From Cupriavidus taiwanensis (GTDB taxonomy: Bacteria; Pseudomonadota; Gammaproteobacteria; Burkholderiales; Burkholderiaceae), in assembly GCF_900250115.1 (NCBI RefSeq), contig NZ_LT984805.1, positions 124,001 to 188,000 of the forward strand: a DNA stretch of 64,000 nt, read 5' to 3'. The notes below the pieces were generated by a model, which saw only the letters and a program-made list of their open reading frames with translations, had not been told where the DNA came from and did no database searches. Of this stretch, positions 1-9,109 are shown one piece after another. The position numbers and the translations under genes are program-made. Each line of letters starts with the position of its first letter. Positions within the stretch are counted from its first letter, which is position 1.

Positions 1-457
1 TACGTACTATGTATATACATACCAAATGGAGCCGTCAAGCAAGCGGATTCTCGTCGATTTTTGACAGGTGATAATGGCAGATTATCACGTGTGAGGCCCT
101 GGCGAGAGGCTCTCCAACCGGCCCGCTAGTACGAAATGGCTCACAGCCTCTGGGCAACCTTCCGCGGTCTCGACCGGCCCGGGCGTTGTTGCACCTGGGC
201 AACTCTTGACGAATGCCCCTTACCGGCAAGATCGTGCGCCCGCACACCTGCTCGCGATCTACGGCGCCATACGGACCCGATCACGGAGAAGTTCAGGCAG
301 CTGGGCGGCGCAGAGCGCCCTGCAGCTCCTCACGAATAGCCCCGGACGTGGAGCGATTCGAGGTGGCGAAACGCACAAGAGGATTCCGAAATGGTCATGG
401 AGGCCAGACAAGCGCGACAATACGCATCCGCACCATCGCTATTTGCTCCCCTTGGCC
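1..457. other. Non-coding left edge
   Basis: No gene could be supported here. A short palindrome of alternating TA-rich sequence (TATGTATATACATA) sits at about 9-22, unusual in this GC-rich window and possibly an operator or the edge of a larger palindrome outside the window. The remainder looks like decayed DNA ahead of the broken recombinase. Confidence 0.4.
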
Positions 458-1749
458 ATGCACGACGTCGACCGATACCTGGAAGCCGCCACCCGCGACA
501 ACACGCGGCGAAGCTACCAGGCAGCCATTCGTCATTTCGAGGTCGAATGGGGTGGTTTTCTGCGGCTAGCGCCGACAGCATCGCGCGTTACCTGGCCGAG
601 CACGCGCAGACGCTATCTATCAACACCCTGCGTCAGCGCCTGGCTGCAATCGCACAATGGCACGTCTCGCAAGGCTTCCCAGATCCGAACCGGGCGCCAC
701 ACGTGCGGAAGGTGCTCAAGGGCATCCAGGCATTGCACCCCGCACAAGAGCGGCGCGCCAAGCCGCTGCAGCTCGCTCAGTTCGAGCAACTGGTGGTGTG
801 GCTCGACGCCCAAATTGCTGCGGCCTCGATGACAGGCAATGACCACCACCTCCAGGTCCTGGCGCGCAACAAGGCCCTGGTGCTGATTGGCTTCTGGCGG
901 GGCTTCCGGTCGGACGAATTGAGCCGGCTGCAGATCGAGCACATCACCGTCGAGCCCGGCCGGGGCATGACGATCTTCCTGCCGCACACCAAGACGGACC
1001 GCAACCACGCCGGCACGACGCACAAGGCGCCTGCCTTGTCGCGCCTCTGCCCGGTGGCTGCCTATGTGGCTTGGTTGGCCGCGTCAGGCTTGGCAGCGGG
1101 CCCTGTGTTTCGGCGGATCGATCGCTGGGGACGGATCGCCGAAGCGGGGCTGCAAGCCAGCAGCGTCGTGCCCTTGCTGCGCAAGCTGTTCCAGGATGCG
1201 GGGCTGCTGCAGGCGGACCGCTACAGCAGCCACTCGCTGCGGCGCGGCTTTGCCACCTGGGCAAACGCGAACCAGTGGGACCTCAAGATGCTGATGGAAT
1301 ACGTCGGCTGGAAGGATGTCCGCTCGGCCATGCGCTACATCGACGCGGCAGACCCATTCGCGCAGCACCGTATCGAAGCAGCGCTGGCACCGCCACCAGC
1401 CACCCTACCGTCGGCGCCGCCGCCCGAGCGACGTCCCACGGTTCCGCCCAAGCCCGTGCCTGAAACGCGGTTGACGGTTGACCTATACATCGAGCGCAAC
1501 AGCAAATTCGTGCGCGGCAAGTCGAAGGCGCGCCGCTGGATCGAGCAGTTCTGCCTGTCCCAGTACCAGATGCGCGTCTTCGAGCAGCGCCGCCCCCGCT
1601 ATGAAATCGTCATGCCGTTCACCGCAGGGCCGGAGCTGGAGAAAGCCATCGAGGTGCTGCTCGCGGACATGCACGAAAACGCGGACCTCTGCAATTGCTT
1701 CATTGAGGTGACGTTGCACGATCCGCTGACCGATACTCACTGGAGCTGA
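458..1749 (+). pseudogene. Tyrosine recombinase/integrase, frameshifted near its N-terminus
   Basis: Phage-type tyrosine recombinase. The natural start appears to be the ATG at 458 (MHDVDRYLEAATRDNTRRSY), which opens a SAM-like core-binding domain, but that frame is lost around 565-575. The rest of the N-domain and the catalytic domain continue one frame over to 1749. One missing base in the CTG-C-G-GCTAGC stretch would restore the reading. The catalytic part is complete: box I Arg in GFRSDELSRL, HSLRRGFATW for the H-x-x-R motif, VGWKD (Trp in the His/Trp position, as in Cre) and the nucleophile in AMRYIDA. After about residue 315 there is a proline-rich linker and a C-terminal extension of about 100 residues that I do not recognise. 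If the shift is real the gene is dead; a start further in would lose the core-binding domain. Confidence 0.7.
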
Positions 1750-1781
1750 TCAGTCTGGCTCCGGAGGGTCCGTTCTTCTTG

Positions 1782-4706
1782 CTACACCGCACGCCGCTGC
1801 GGTGCCACCTCAAGCAGGCTGTCTTGATACAGGTGGATCGGAAAGCTCATGATGCCCCGGAAATTCACATGCGCGAAATGTGCGGGCCCCATGCGGCGCA
1901 GCCAGTCATCTTCAATCCGTTGCCCCTTGCGGCGCCAAGCATCGGCCGTCGTTTGCATGCGCTGGGTGTTCCAGGCAATCACCAGATTCGTCAGCAGCGT
2001 CAGCGATCCGGAAATCGCGATCATTTCGTCCTGACGGCGCCCGCGATCATGGTGTACCTTGCTCGAGTAAATGGCACGCTGGAGCTGGTGCACCGACTCC
2101 CCCCGGTTGAGCAGCGTGCGCAGCTCCCGACGAAACTCGATGTTGCTGAAAAAATCGCACAAGAAGAGTGTGCGCAGCATCTTGCCCAGATGATCAGCTG
2201 CCCGATGAATAGGGTCGCCTTGGGCGGCGCTGCCGAACCGCTGCAGCGCGACGATTGCACTCACCCGGCCCGAGTGGATGGAGGCGATTAGGCGCAGCAA
2301 GCCATCCCAGCCGTCGCGGATTGCCTTGAGCGAGATCTCGGGCGAGACGGCGGCCGACAGTCCATCCGTTACCTGCAGACCGCGCGGCAAATACAGCTTG
2401 CGCTCCGACAGATTGCGCAGCCATGGGCATAGATCAAAGCCGAGCAATTTGGACACCGCCATCCCAACGCTCGTGTATCCATGGGTATCGACCGCGAGCC
2501 GGAGCAGCCCGCCGTCGCTGCGGGTCTCATTGTGGCGCATGACCCCTTCAATGGCCACGCCGGCCTGGCGTTCGTTGAGCACCATGGGCTGGTTATAGAC
2601 GATTCCGTGCTGGTCCAGCACGTGCGTATAGATCCCGACGGCATGAGTGCGACGTCGAGGATCGGCGCGGGCATAGAACAAGTGTCGCGAGGTGTCCAGG
2701 CTCATCGAATCGCTGGACGCCTGTTGACCGGTCCCCATAACTCGGTGATCGGGTGCGTGCGCTGGAATTCCACTACCCGTTCGTTCGCTCGGCGCAGCCG
2801 CCCGGGCATCTCAAGCGCGCGCATCGCGGTGGAGACGTGCGCCGGATCGAGCTTCGGAATCATGGCGGCGACACCCTTGGCGTCGAGCTCGGTGCCATGG
2901 GCGAGCAGCGCGGCGTAGAGCGTGATCAGTTCGTGCGCGTCCCCGTTGCGTGCCAGCAGCACTTCGCTGAAATTGGTACGGGCATCCATCTCGAGGATCA
3001 TGTCGGCAAACTGCGCGCTGCCGATGTCCTTGAAGAGCAGATCACGGGTGCGCGTGGGGATGCCATCGCTTTCCGCCGCTTCGAGCGGCGACAGATGCAG
3101 CACGCCGTTCGTGTCGATCGTGACGTGGCCTGCCGCACGGGCCTCGTCCAGTGCCGCGAGGCCTGCCTTCAGGTGATCCATGAGGGGATTGAGGTAGGTG
3201 TCCGCCTGGTTCGGCAAGTCAAGCGTGGACAGATACCGGTCGCGCTCAGAATCCCACTGAGCGGGCGGGATCAGCAGTTGATCGCGTTCCCGAAACGACA
3301 GGCTATGGCTGATCCACACGGTGCCGCGGCGCAGCCCCTTACGCAGGCCCGTGATCGCGCAGGCTTCCATCGCGCGCAACGCGCGCTTACGGTCTTCGCC
3401 GTCGACCAGGTCACGCCAGCTCGCGCCCACCGACACATTGCAATCGGGCGGCAATTCCGTCGCGCCTTGGTCGTGCAGACTACCGATGAACTCAAGCTGC
3501 CGCAGGGCCGGATCGGTGCTGTTGCTGGCAAATTCCAACTCCCGCAAGGAAGTCACGAGGTTGCGGATACGGTGGTGGTCTTCCGTGAGCGTTTCGCGCA
3601 CGCTGGCGGCGTGGCTTGCCGGCGGTTTGGCCGATAGGCCTTCAAGCAGCTTGCCGATGTCGGCCAGCCGTTCTTCGGCCGAGCGGCGGGTATCGTCAAC
3701 CAGGGCCTTGATCTCGACCATTTGCTGCCGGTATTCGCTCGCCGAGCGCGCTTGCTTCGTCGTGGTCTTGTTGTAGGCCTGCCGAACTAGGTCGGAGACG
3801 CGCCGTCCGGTTTGGTAGAGCATCGCGTCCGTCAGCTCCAGCAAGGTCACACGCAGGAAAAACACCAGCTCAATCGTACGCGTGGAGGTCTTCAGTTCGC
3901 GGACTTTGGCGGGACGGCGAGCCTGGATACGCTGGCCACAGGCGCGCTGCTTCTCGATCGGAATGGCATCAAACGCCCAAGTATGCGCGCCGAGGCTCTT
4001 CAGGAAGCGGATCTTGGCCAGCGTCTCATTCATGGTTGAGGGGCTGTGCCGTGCTGGCGGGTCTTGAGCCATTCCAGCACGGTCGTTCCCGCTGTTGCAT
4101 GTTGGGCGAACACGGCAGCTTCGGCTCCTGCTATCTGCGCCAGGGGGACGACCGCCTCAATCGACAGCAGCAAATCTCGCTCGATGCCCGCCCAAATTGA
4201 GCGAGCCAGGCTCAGCAGCGCTCGTGTCGAAGGAATCAGAATCCGTCGCTCATACAGCCAGTAGTGGGCGTGCTGGATCAACTCCTCAAGGGAAAGCGAT
4301 TCGGCGGCATCTTGCCGCATCCAAGCTCCGAGGCCTCTCCAGTGATCGTCATCGATTCGTGTCAAGCCGAGGTATTGGCAGGCCCAGACCTGGTGTTCAT
4401 ACAGCGTCGGATATCGCTGATAGATGGTGCGCAGCGAGGCGATCGTCGGAGTTGGTAACCCCAGCTTTTCGCCCACGTAGCGCAAGAGCTGACGGGGGAG
4501 TGTGTTCAGTTGGTCAAGGGTACGGCCACTTGCCCGCAGAAATGCCAGCTGGATGGCGGCTCCGGCACGGCCGGCACGCCGAAATTTCTGGTTGATTGCG
4601 GCAACGTCGCTGTCGGTCAGCGCGAAATAGTACTCGACATCGAATTCCGACAATCGAGAAGGCAAACTGTCTTTTCCCACATAGCGAAATTCCAAGCCCG
4701 GCATCT
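1782..4706 (-). pseudogene. Tn3-family transposase TnpA, broken by two frameshifts
   Basis: The three parts of a Tn3-family DDE transposase lie in three frames. The N-terminal DUF4158-like part runs from 4706 (MPGLEFRYVG) to about 4060, the middle from about 4060 to 2740, and the C-terminal catalytic part from about 2735 to 1782. The parts join seamlessly when one base is shifted near 4050-4070 (after VLEWLKT) and one near 2735 (ELWG followed by TGQQASSD). Catalytic signatures are still visible: SSDSM, VDTHGYTSVGM and NRGESVHQLQRAI for the D-D-E triad. The element is therefore old and not self-mobile. Its outer right end seems to be the inverted repeat at 4830-4869; no matching left end could be found next to 1782. 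Confidence 0.85.
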
Positions 4707-4829
4707 TCCGCCCCCATCCAGGTGACACGATCCGAAATCGCGGGCGGACATGGTACTCCCGAAGTCACTTGAGGGCAGCAGGCAGCTGTCTGCTTTGCCC
4801 GGAGCGCCTTATAAAGAAAGGCTTTGCGG

Positions 4830-4869
4830 GGAAACCGTAAGATTTTGCACAAAAAGGACGACTACCCCC
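4830..4869 (-). repeat. Probable Tn3-type terminal inverted repeat (right end)
   Basis: Read on the minus strand this begins GGGGGTAGTCGTCC and ends in TTACGGTTTCCCC, the general form of a 38-bp Tn3 end (GGGG at the tip, a TACG-type inner end). It lies about 125 bp upstream of the transposase start. The disrupted helicase reading begins at the first base beyond it, which supports it as the element boundary. Confidence 0.55.
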
Positions 4870-5145
4870 GTTGAGAATCAGGCCACCGACCGCGCGCACC
4901 GTCTCGGGCAAGACAAGCCCGTGTTCGTCTACAAACTGATCACCGCGGGCAGCGTCGAAGAGAAAATCGTCGCGATGCAGGAACACAAGGCAGCGCTTGC
5001 CGAGGCCATCCTGTCGGAAGCTGGCGCCGGCGCCGCCAAGTTCTCCGCCGAAGACATCGAGGCGCTGTTCGAACCGATCCCGGCTGCACCCACCGTCGTC
5101 GCGTTAGCCGCGAAGCCACGGGTTCGTACCAAAGCGGGAACATAA
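4870..5145 (+). pseudogene. C-terminal fragment of a SNF2/Rad54-family helicase
   Basis: The frame begins abruptly at the Tn3 end with VENQATDRAHRLGQDKPVFV, which is helicase motif VI of the SNF2 family, followed by the usual YKLI...VEEKI tail and about 50 further residues. Everything upstream of motif VI is missing, so the transposon (or a later deletion) removed the ATPase core. The helicase N-terminal part was not found on the other side of the transposon, so DNA has been lost as well as interrupted. Not functional. Confidence 0.85.
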
Positions 5146-5193
5146 TCTGGCCTTGCTGCGACGCATTGTCGGCATCTGACCACCCCAAACCCC

Positions 5194-5559
5194 ATGGCAA
5201 AGCCAGGCGTCAACCAACACGAACAGCGAATCTCGATGGAGATTGTGGTCGACGCGTACACCGAAGAAGAATGCGCGATGGCGTGGTACTGCCATCTTGA
5301 GGACAGCCTAAGCTTTCCCTTCGAAGCGCGGGTACATCAGGCCATGGCCGCGTCCCCGCTACGTGCTGGCGAGCGAGTCTCCGTCATCGTCCTCGCTCAT
5401 GACCAGCTGTGCCGCGTTGCCATCTTCGTGCGCGCACAGCACAACCGGCGTGAACTCGTCGTGCCCCTTGCCCAGCTCGTTCCGGTCCGAGCCGACCAAA
5501 GTACTCGACTTGCTGTCTCCGACTGGCACTACTGGTGCGACCAAGGTTACAGCTTCTGA
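5194..5559 (+). CDS. Calcium-binding protein, CcbP-like
   Basis: 121-residue acidic protein that matches the CcbP family of small calcium-binding proteins (first described in Anabaena heterocyst control). Conserved pieces visible here are EIVVDAYTEEECAMAWYCHL near residues 16-35, a SFPFEARV stretch, SPLRAGERVSV, and a C-terminal VPLAQLVPV followed by a WHYWCDQGY ending. In the family, clustered acidic residues on the surface bind calcium. The start gives the N-terminal length usual in the family. It stands alone between the helicase remnant and the next gene. Its role on a mobile replicon is unknown; calcium buffering or a protein-interaction role are equally open. Confidence 0.75.
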   Translation: MAKPGVNQHEQRISMEIVVDAYTEEECAMAWYCHLEDSLSFPFEARVHQAMAASPLRAGERVSVIVLAHDQLCRVAIFVRAQHNRRELVVPLAQLVPVRADQSTRLAVSDWHYWCDQGYSF

Positions 5560-5686
5560 GTCCCACACCGTCGCCGACTGCGTCCTCCGACTGAGTCACC
5601 ACGAACAATAAACACCTGACGGCCGCGAAGGGCCCGTTCGACGTCTTGTCAGCCCACTCCGCGTCAGGCGGCGGCGCGTGGTTGCC

Positions 5687-5713
5687 TTGACTTTGGTGGC
5701 GGGTCTGTAGAGT
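5687..5713 (+). promoter_or_regulatory. Promoter of the TTGACT-N15 class
   Basis: TTGACT at 5687-5692 and TAGAGT at 5708-5713 with a 15-bp spacer, immediately ahead of the gene starting at 5722. The same sequence, including the flanking CTTGACTTyG context and the 15-bp spacing, recurs before four other plus-strand genes. Confidence 0.6.
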
Positions 5714-5721
5714 GAAAAGCA

Positions 5722-6510
5722 ATGCAACGCAACTCCATGCCCATGCTTTCGACTATGCAGCTTTCCCTTTTCCCCCACGCAACAATACCCCGCCCCGATG
5801 CCAGCGAGCCGGTCCTGCTCCTGATGGCCTGCTCGAGCACAAAGCTCGATCGGGATGCGCGCGCCATCGACCTATACCGGGGCGTGATGTACGAATCGTA
5901 CCGGGCACACGTGCGCAGCGATGCGGCGCCCCGTGTTTTGATCCTATCCGCGCGCCACGGTTTCCTGCAACCCGACACCAAGATCGCCCCCTACGATGAG
6001 CCCATGACGCGGCAACGCGCCGACCAAATGGTGGCCGACTTGTCGCGCTACCTGCGGCCCGCTGCGTGGCCAACCCGTATCGGCAAAGTGATGCTCGCCG
6101 GGGGCAAAGAGTATCGGCGCGTCATGCATGCCGCGCTGGCCCGCCAGTACGGTCCCACACTGCCTGCCCTGCAGGAAACCAGTGGTGGCATCGGCATGCA
6201 GCGGTCGCAGCTCGGCGCTTTCCTGGACGGCTTGACGTCGGTCTTCCGCCACCGGATCGGCCAGCATGCCAACGGCACACCGCTCTATCGTGGGTACGGA
6301 TGGATCGAGGCCGGCGCCATCGCCACCCTGCTCTACCGGGCCGCGCCCGCTCTTCCCTCGCGCCAGGCTCGCGTGCTCTCCGTCTTCCAGGGGCCGGGCG
6401 GCCCCACCGCCGACGTCGAAGTGGAAGAGTTCGTACGCGGCCGCGCGAAAATCTGCCCGCGTTGGGTCAGCGTCCGGGATCTCCATCCGTCCACCGAGGT
6501 GCTGGCATGA
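5722..6510 (+). CDS. DUF6884-like protein
   Basis: 262 residues. Residues about 31-95 resemble the DUF6884 domain: VLLLMACSSTKLDRDARAID, then YRGVMYE, VLILSARHGFLQPD and APYDEPM. DUF6884 and related YaaA-like folds occur with 7-deazaguanine DNA-modification genes and in phages, but no such modification gene lies nearby. The second half (YGWIEAGAIATLLYRAAPAL onward) is a separate region of unknown role. The -10 element ends only 9 bp before the ATG at 5722, so the message may be nearly leaderless, or translation may start at the in-frame ATG at 5737 or 5755. It overlaps the next gene by ATGA, so the two are translationally coupled. Confidence 0.65.
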   Translation: MQRNSMPMLSTMQLSLFPHATIPRPDASEPVLLLMACSSTKLDRDARAIDLYRGVMYESYRAHVRSDAAPRVLILSARHGFLQPDTKIAPYDEPMTRQRADQMVADLSRYLRPAAWPTRIGKVMLAGGKEYRRVMHAALARQYGPTLPALQETSGGIGMQRSQLGAFLDGLTSVFRHRIGQHANGTPLYRGYGWIEAGAIATLLYRAAPALPSRQARVLSVFQGPGGPTADVEVEEFVRGRAKICPRWVSVRDLHPSTEVLA

Positions 6511-6839
6511 GCGATTTTGACCGACAGCTGCATCGGGATGCGGTTGAGCTGTGCCAAACCGGGCCAGCAACGCCCGACAAACTCGTGGCACTGGCCCATG
6601 CAGGGCTCAAGGCGTGGGCGAAGGTCGGCAATCTGCAGTTCCCTCCCGAAAGGCGGTATGCACTGCTCCAACAAATCATGCGTTACTGCGCCTGGGAATG
6701 CCTGCTGGCGTGCTGCTTCACGCAGGCGGACCGCTTGGAGCGGATCGCGGAGATGCTGGACGCCGCCTACCCTCGCTACGCCTGCACCCGCGCACGACTC
6801 GACGCGCGCCGCAACCGCTATGGACGCCCGCGGTTCTGA
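6507..6839 (+). CDS. Hypothetical protein coupled to the DUF6884-like gene
   Basis: 110-residue mostly helical basic protein, not recognised. Its ATG overlaps the TGA of the preceding gene, so both are in one operon. Cysteines are frequent in the middle (YCAWECLLACC), and the C-terminus is rich in Arg and Tyr (RLDARRNRYGRPRF), compatible with nucleic-acid binding, but nothing more can be said. The stop lies only 15 bp before the transposable element that begins at 6854. Confidence 0.6.
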   Translation: MSDFDRQLHRDAVELCQTGPATPDKLVALAHAGLKAWAKVGNLQFPPERRYALLQQIMRYCAWECLLACCFTQADRLERIAEMLDAAYPRYACTRARLDARRNRYGRPRF

Positions 6840-6846
6840 CCACTGA

Positions 6847-7124
6847 CTGGCAGTGTCCCGTCTCACAGTAAATGGACGACAGGCTCCCGAAGAATCAACA
6901 AGTTGGACTCCTGTGTCTCAAGATAATTGGGCTGGATTCTCACAGTAAGTGGGCTAATGGTGCGATCTGTCTCACAGTTAATGGGTACACGGAGGCGGCG
7001 TCCCGGCCGGTTTGCCACCGGTTGGCACCTATATAGTCCTCCCTCCGCCTTTTACCCAACTTTGAGAATCCAACCCACTAACTGTGAAACAAAACTCAAC
7101 AACTTTGAGACGTGACACTGGCAG
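6847..7124. mobile_element. 264-bp non-autonomous transposable element (MITE) with target duplication
   Basis: The element spans 6854-7117. Its ends are inverted repeats: left TGTCCCGTCTCACAGT, right (reverse complement) TGTCACGTCTCAAAGT. The 7-bp sequence CTGGCAG is duplicated directly at both flanks (6847-6853 and 7118-7124). Inside are subterminal copies of a repeat close to TCTCACAGTWARTGGGY: four in plus orientation (6861, 6916, 6938, 6970) and three in minus orientation (about 7055-7067, 7072-7089, 7093-7110). TG...CA ends with arrays of subterminal transposase-binding repeats are the style of IS21-like and IS481-like elements, but no transposase is encoded. It sits directly upstream of the recombinase-like gene at 7160. 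Confidence 0.75.
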
Positions 7125-7159
7125 TCATATCCGCCGCGTAGCGGTGGCAGGGGTGTGCG

Positions 7160-8107
7160 ATGGGCCAAATTCAGTATATAACAGCGTGCATGACCCAAAT
7201 GGACTCCCTCTGGTTGAGCAACCCAACGCAAGCGTACGGGGACTGGCAGGTTCGCGAAGCGGCCGGCGCTGATGGCCGCCCCTTCTCGGCGCGCTCGATC
7301 GTCCAGCATCAGGCGATGTTCGAGCATTTTCGTCGGCATCTGCTAGCAAGAGGCACGACCATTGCCTCATTTGGCACAGCCGACGTCGACGCGTTCTGGC
7401 AAACCCACAATGGCCGCACATACTCCCAGGCAACCCGCATGCGGTATGTGAAGTTGCTGGACCGGCTGTGCCGACACCTGGTCTTCACCGGCGTACGGCA
7501 GGACAACCCAGCCGCTGCCCTGCTTTCAGCTGAACGCTGGCCAGACCAGGAGCCGACGCCTCAGTTCCTGACCGAAGCCGTGGACGCACGGCTGCAGGCG
7601 TATCTGCAATCGCCTCCTGACGATCTGGCCAGTTTGCGCAGCCAAGCAATTGTCGCGGCATTCCTCGGTACCGGCATTACCGCGGCGGAAGCGCGCGCAG
7701 CCCGCTGTGCGGATCTGTGGCCGGACGCGACGCCACCCTACCTTGTCGTGCGGGCACATGGACTACGAGACGCCCGAACGGTTCACCTGGCCAGCTTCGC
7801 GGTACCGCCGCTGCGGGCCTGGAGCACTCGGCGTGCGGCCCTAGCCATCGAGGGCGAGTTGCTTTTCACGCTTACCCCAGAGGGTCTGCCGATCACCGAC
7901 ATGAGCTTCGGCCGAATCGTGTCTGAAATCCTCAACGCGATCGGCGCCACCAACGTCGAAACGAGCCCGCGCACGCTGCGCAATACCTTCTGCCGCCGCC
8001 AACTTCTGGCGGGCCAACCACGGGACGAAGTCAGCCAAATGCTCGGACTTGCCAGCAACCGGACCTGCGACCGAATTTTTGCCACCATCCATCAACCAAC
8101 AATCTAG
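7160..8107 (+). CDS. Tyrosine-recombinase-fold protein lacking catalytic residues
   Basis: 315 residues with the XerC/D layout: a core-binding domain (about 20-120) and a catalytic-fold domain (about 135-310). The active-site positions are altered. Box I reads GTGITAAEA where an Arg is expected after GTG-L; the H-x-x-R motif reads SPRTLRNTF with Arg kept but His gone; the box II His is Leu in MLGLAS; and the nucleophile position reads DRIFATI with Phe for Tyr. It should not cut DNA but could bind it. The start at 7160 has an AGGGG ribosome site 8 bases upstream; the in-frame ATG at 7190 has none. It may be an architectural or regulatory derivative of a recombinase, or simply decayed, but the frame is intact. 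Confidence 0.7.
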   Translation: MGQIQYITACMTQMDSLWLSNPTQAYGDWQVREAAGADGRPFSARSIVQHQAMFEHFRRHLLARGTTIASFGTADVDAFWQTHNGRTYSQATRMRYVKLLDRLCRHLVFTGVRQDNPAAALLSAERWPDQEPTPQFLTEAVDARLQAYLQSPPDDLASLRSQAIVAAFLGTGITAAEARAARCADLWPDATPPYLVVRAHGLRDARTVHLASFAVPPLRAWSTRRAALAIEGELLFTLTPEGLPITDMSFGRIVSEILNAIGATNVETSPRTLRNTFCRRQLLAGQPRDEVSQMLGLASNRTCDRIFATIHQPTI

Positions 8108-8139
8108 CGGAACACGCTAGCGCTACAGAGGGACCAACA

Positions 8140-8427
8140 ATGCCGGCACCGTACCAGAGCCATATGGACATCCCGCGGGACACTGTCAAAGCCATCTACC
8201 GCAGCGCGATTGATCCGCGGGCTAGTGACGGCGAAGGTGCCGCCTGGTGGGACGCTGTCGCTGCGGAAGTGCTGGCCGTCGCTCGCGCGGAGATGAATAA
8301 CGCCGCAGCCGCGGCCATCATTGCCTGGTGGCATCATGACTGGAGCCAGGTGAGCGATTCGCCGAAGGCAGCTGCCGCGCGTATACGCCGCGCATCCCGG
8401 GCCCTTTCACGGCGAGTCCGCCAGTGA
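8140..8427 (+). CDS. Hypothetical protein
   Basis: 95 residues, unrecognised. It begins 33 bp after the recombinase-like gene with a good ribosome site (GAGGGA 7 bases before ATG), so it probably shares that transcript. The protein is helical with a tryptophan-rich middle (AIIAWWHHDW) and a basic C-terminal tail (AARIRRASRALSRRVRQ). No transmembrane segment or cysteine motif. Confidence 0.55.
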   Translation: MPAPYQSHMDIPRDTVKAIYRSAIDPRASDGEGAAWWDAVAAEVLAVARAEMNNAAAAAIIAWWHHDWSQVSDSPKAAAARIRRASRALSRRVRQ

Positions 8428-8446
8428 AGTGCGGGGAATTTCCTGC

Positions 8447-8474
8447 TTGCATAGGCGCCGGGTTTTGCTATTCT
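8447..8474 (+). promoter_or_regulatory. Promoter of the HU-like gene
   Basis: TTGCAT at 8447-8452 and TATTCT at 8469-8474 with a 16-bp spacer, 61 bp before the HU-like start. A plain sigma-70-type match, distinct from the TTGACT-N15 class. Confidence 0.5.
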
Positions 8475-8535
8475 TCGCCGGTGCGCTGCAGGTCAGATCC
8501 GGCTTGCAGGCGCGCATTTCCAACCAGATACGACC

Positions 8536-8967
8536 ATGGCCACGAAAGCGAAACCTGTAGCAAAGACTGCAACGAAGACCGCAGCTAAGAAGGCTGCCCC
8601 GGCCAAAAAGGCCGCTCCTGCCAAAAAGGCTGCCGCTGCCGCCCCGGTAGCCAAGCCGCTGAAGGACACCTTCAACAAGTCCAGCCTGCTGGCACACCTG
8701 GTTGCCCAGACCGAGCTGGACAAGAAGACCGTTCAGACCGTGCTGGCTCACCTGGAGAACACCGTGCTGAGCGCGGTCCACAAGAAGGGTGCTGGCGAAT
8801 TCACCCTGCCGGGTCTCTTCAAGGTGTCGGCCATTCAGGTGCCGGCCACCAAGAAGCGCTTTGGAAAAAACCCCTTCACTGGCCAGGAGCAATGGTTCGC
8901 CGCGAAGCCGGCCAGCGTGAAGGTGAAGGTGCGCCCGCTCAAGAAGCTGAAAGACGCTGCCGCTTAA
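8536..8967 (+). CDS. HU-family DNA-binding protein with histone-H1-like N-terminal tail
   Basis: 143 residues. Residues 1-40 are a Lys/Ala/Pro tail with repeated AAPAKKA units like histone H1 tails. Residues about 45-143 are an HU/IHF-type domain (NKSSLLAHLVAQTELDKKTV, GEFTLPGLFKVSA, KRFGKNPFTGQEQW). The family binds and bends DNA and compacts nucleoids or plasmids; the tailed form is typical of Burkholderiales. It has its own promoter and a strong terminator after it, so it is a single-gene unit. A plasmid-borne copy could serve as a nucleoid protein that softens the load of acquired DNA on the host. Confidence 0.9.
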   Translation: MATKAKPVAKTATKTAAKKAAPAKKAAPAKKAAAAAPVAKPLKDTFNKSSLLAHLVAQTELDKKTVQTVLAHLENTVLSAVHKKGAGEFTLPGLFKVSAIQVPATKKRFGKNPFTGQEQWFAAKPASVKVKVRPLKKLKDAAA

Positions 8968-8986
8968 TCGCCTAAAAGGCGTAAAC

Positions 8987-9023
8987 GGAAAAGGCCCGAC
9001 ATCGCAAGATGTCGGGCCTTTTC
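8987..9023 (+). terminator. Intrinsic terminator after the HU-like gene
   Basis: Perfect stem AAAAGGCCCGACATC / GATGTCGGGCCTTTT with a GCAA tetraloop, starting 19 bp after the HU stop. Confidence 0.85.
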
Positions 9024-9109
9024 CCATGTAAAGACAACAACTAACATGAAGGATTTCAAGAAGAAGCGGGCCCGCAGCCCGGAGTGTAACGGGCCCTCCC
9101 GTCGATGGT

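Noticed and set aside
6854..7117. Iteron array / replication origin
   Set aside because: The repeats first looked like iterons beside a DNA-binding protein, but the inverted ends and the exact 7-bp target duplication show a transposable element instead.
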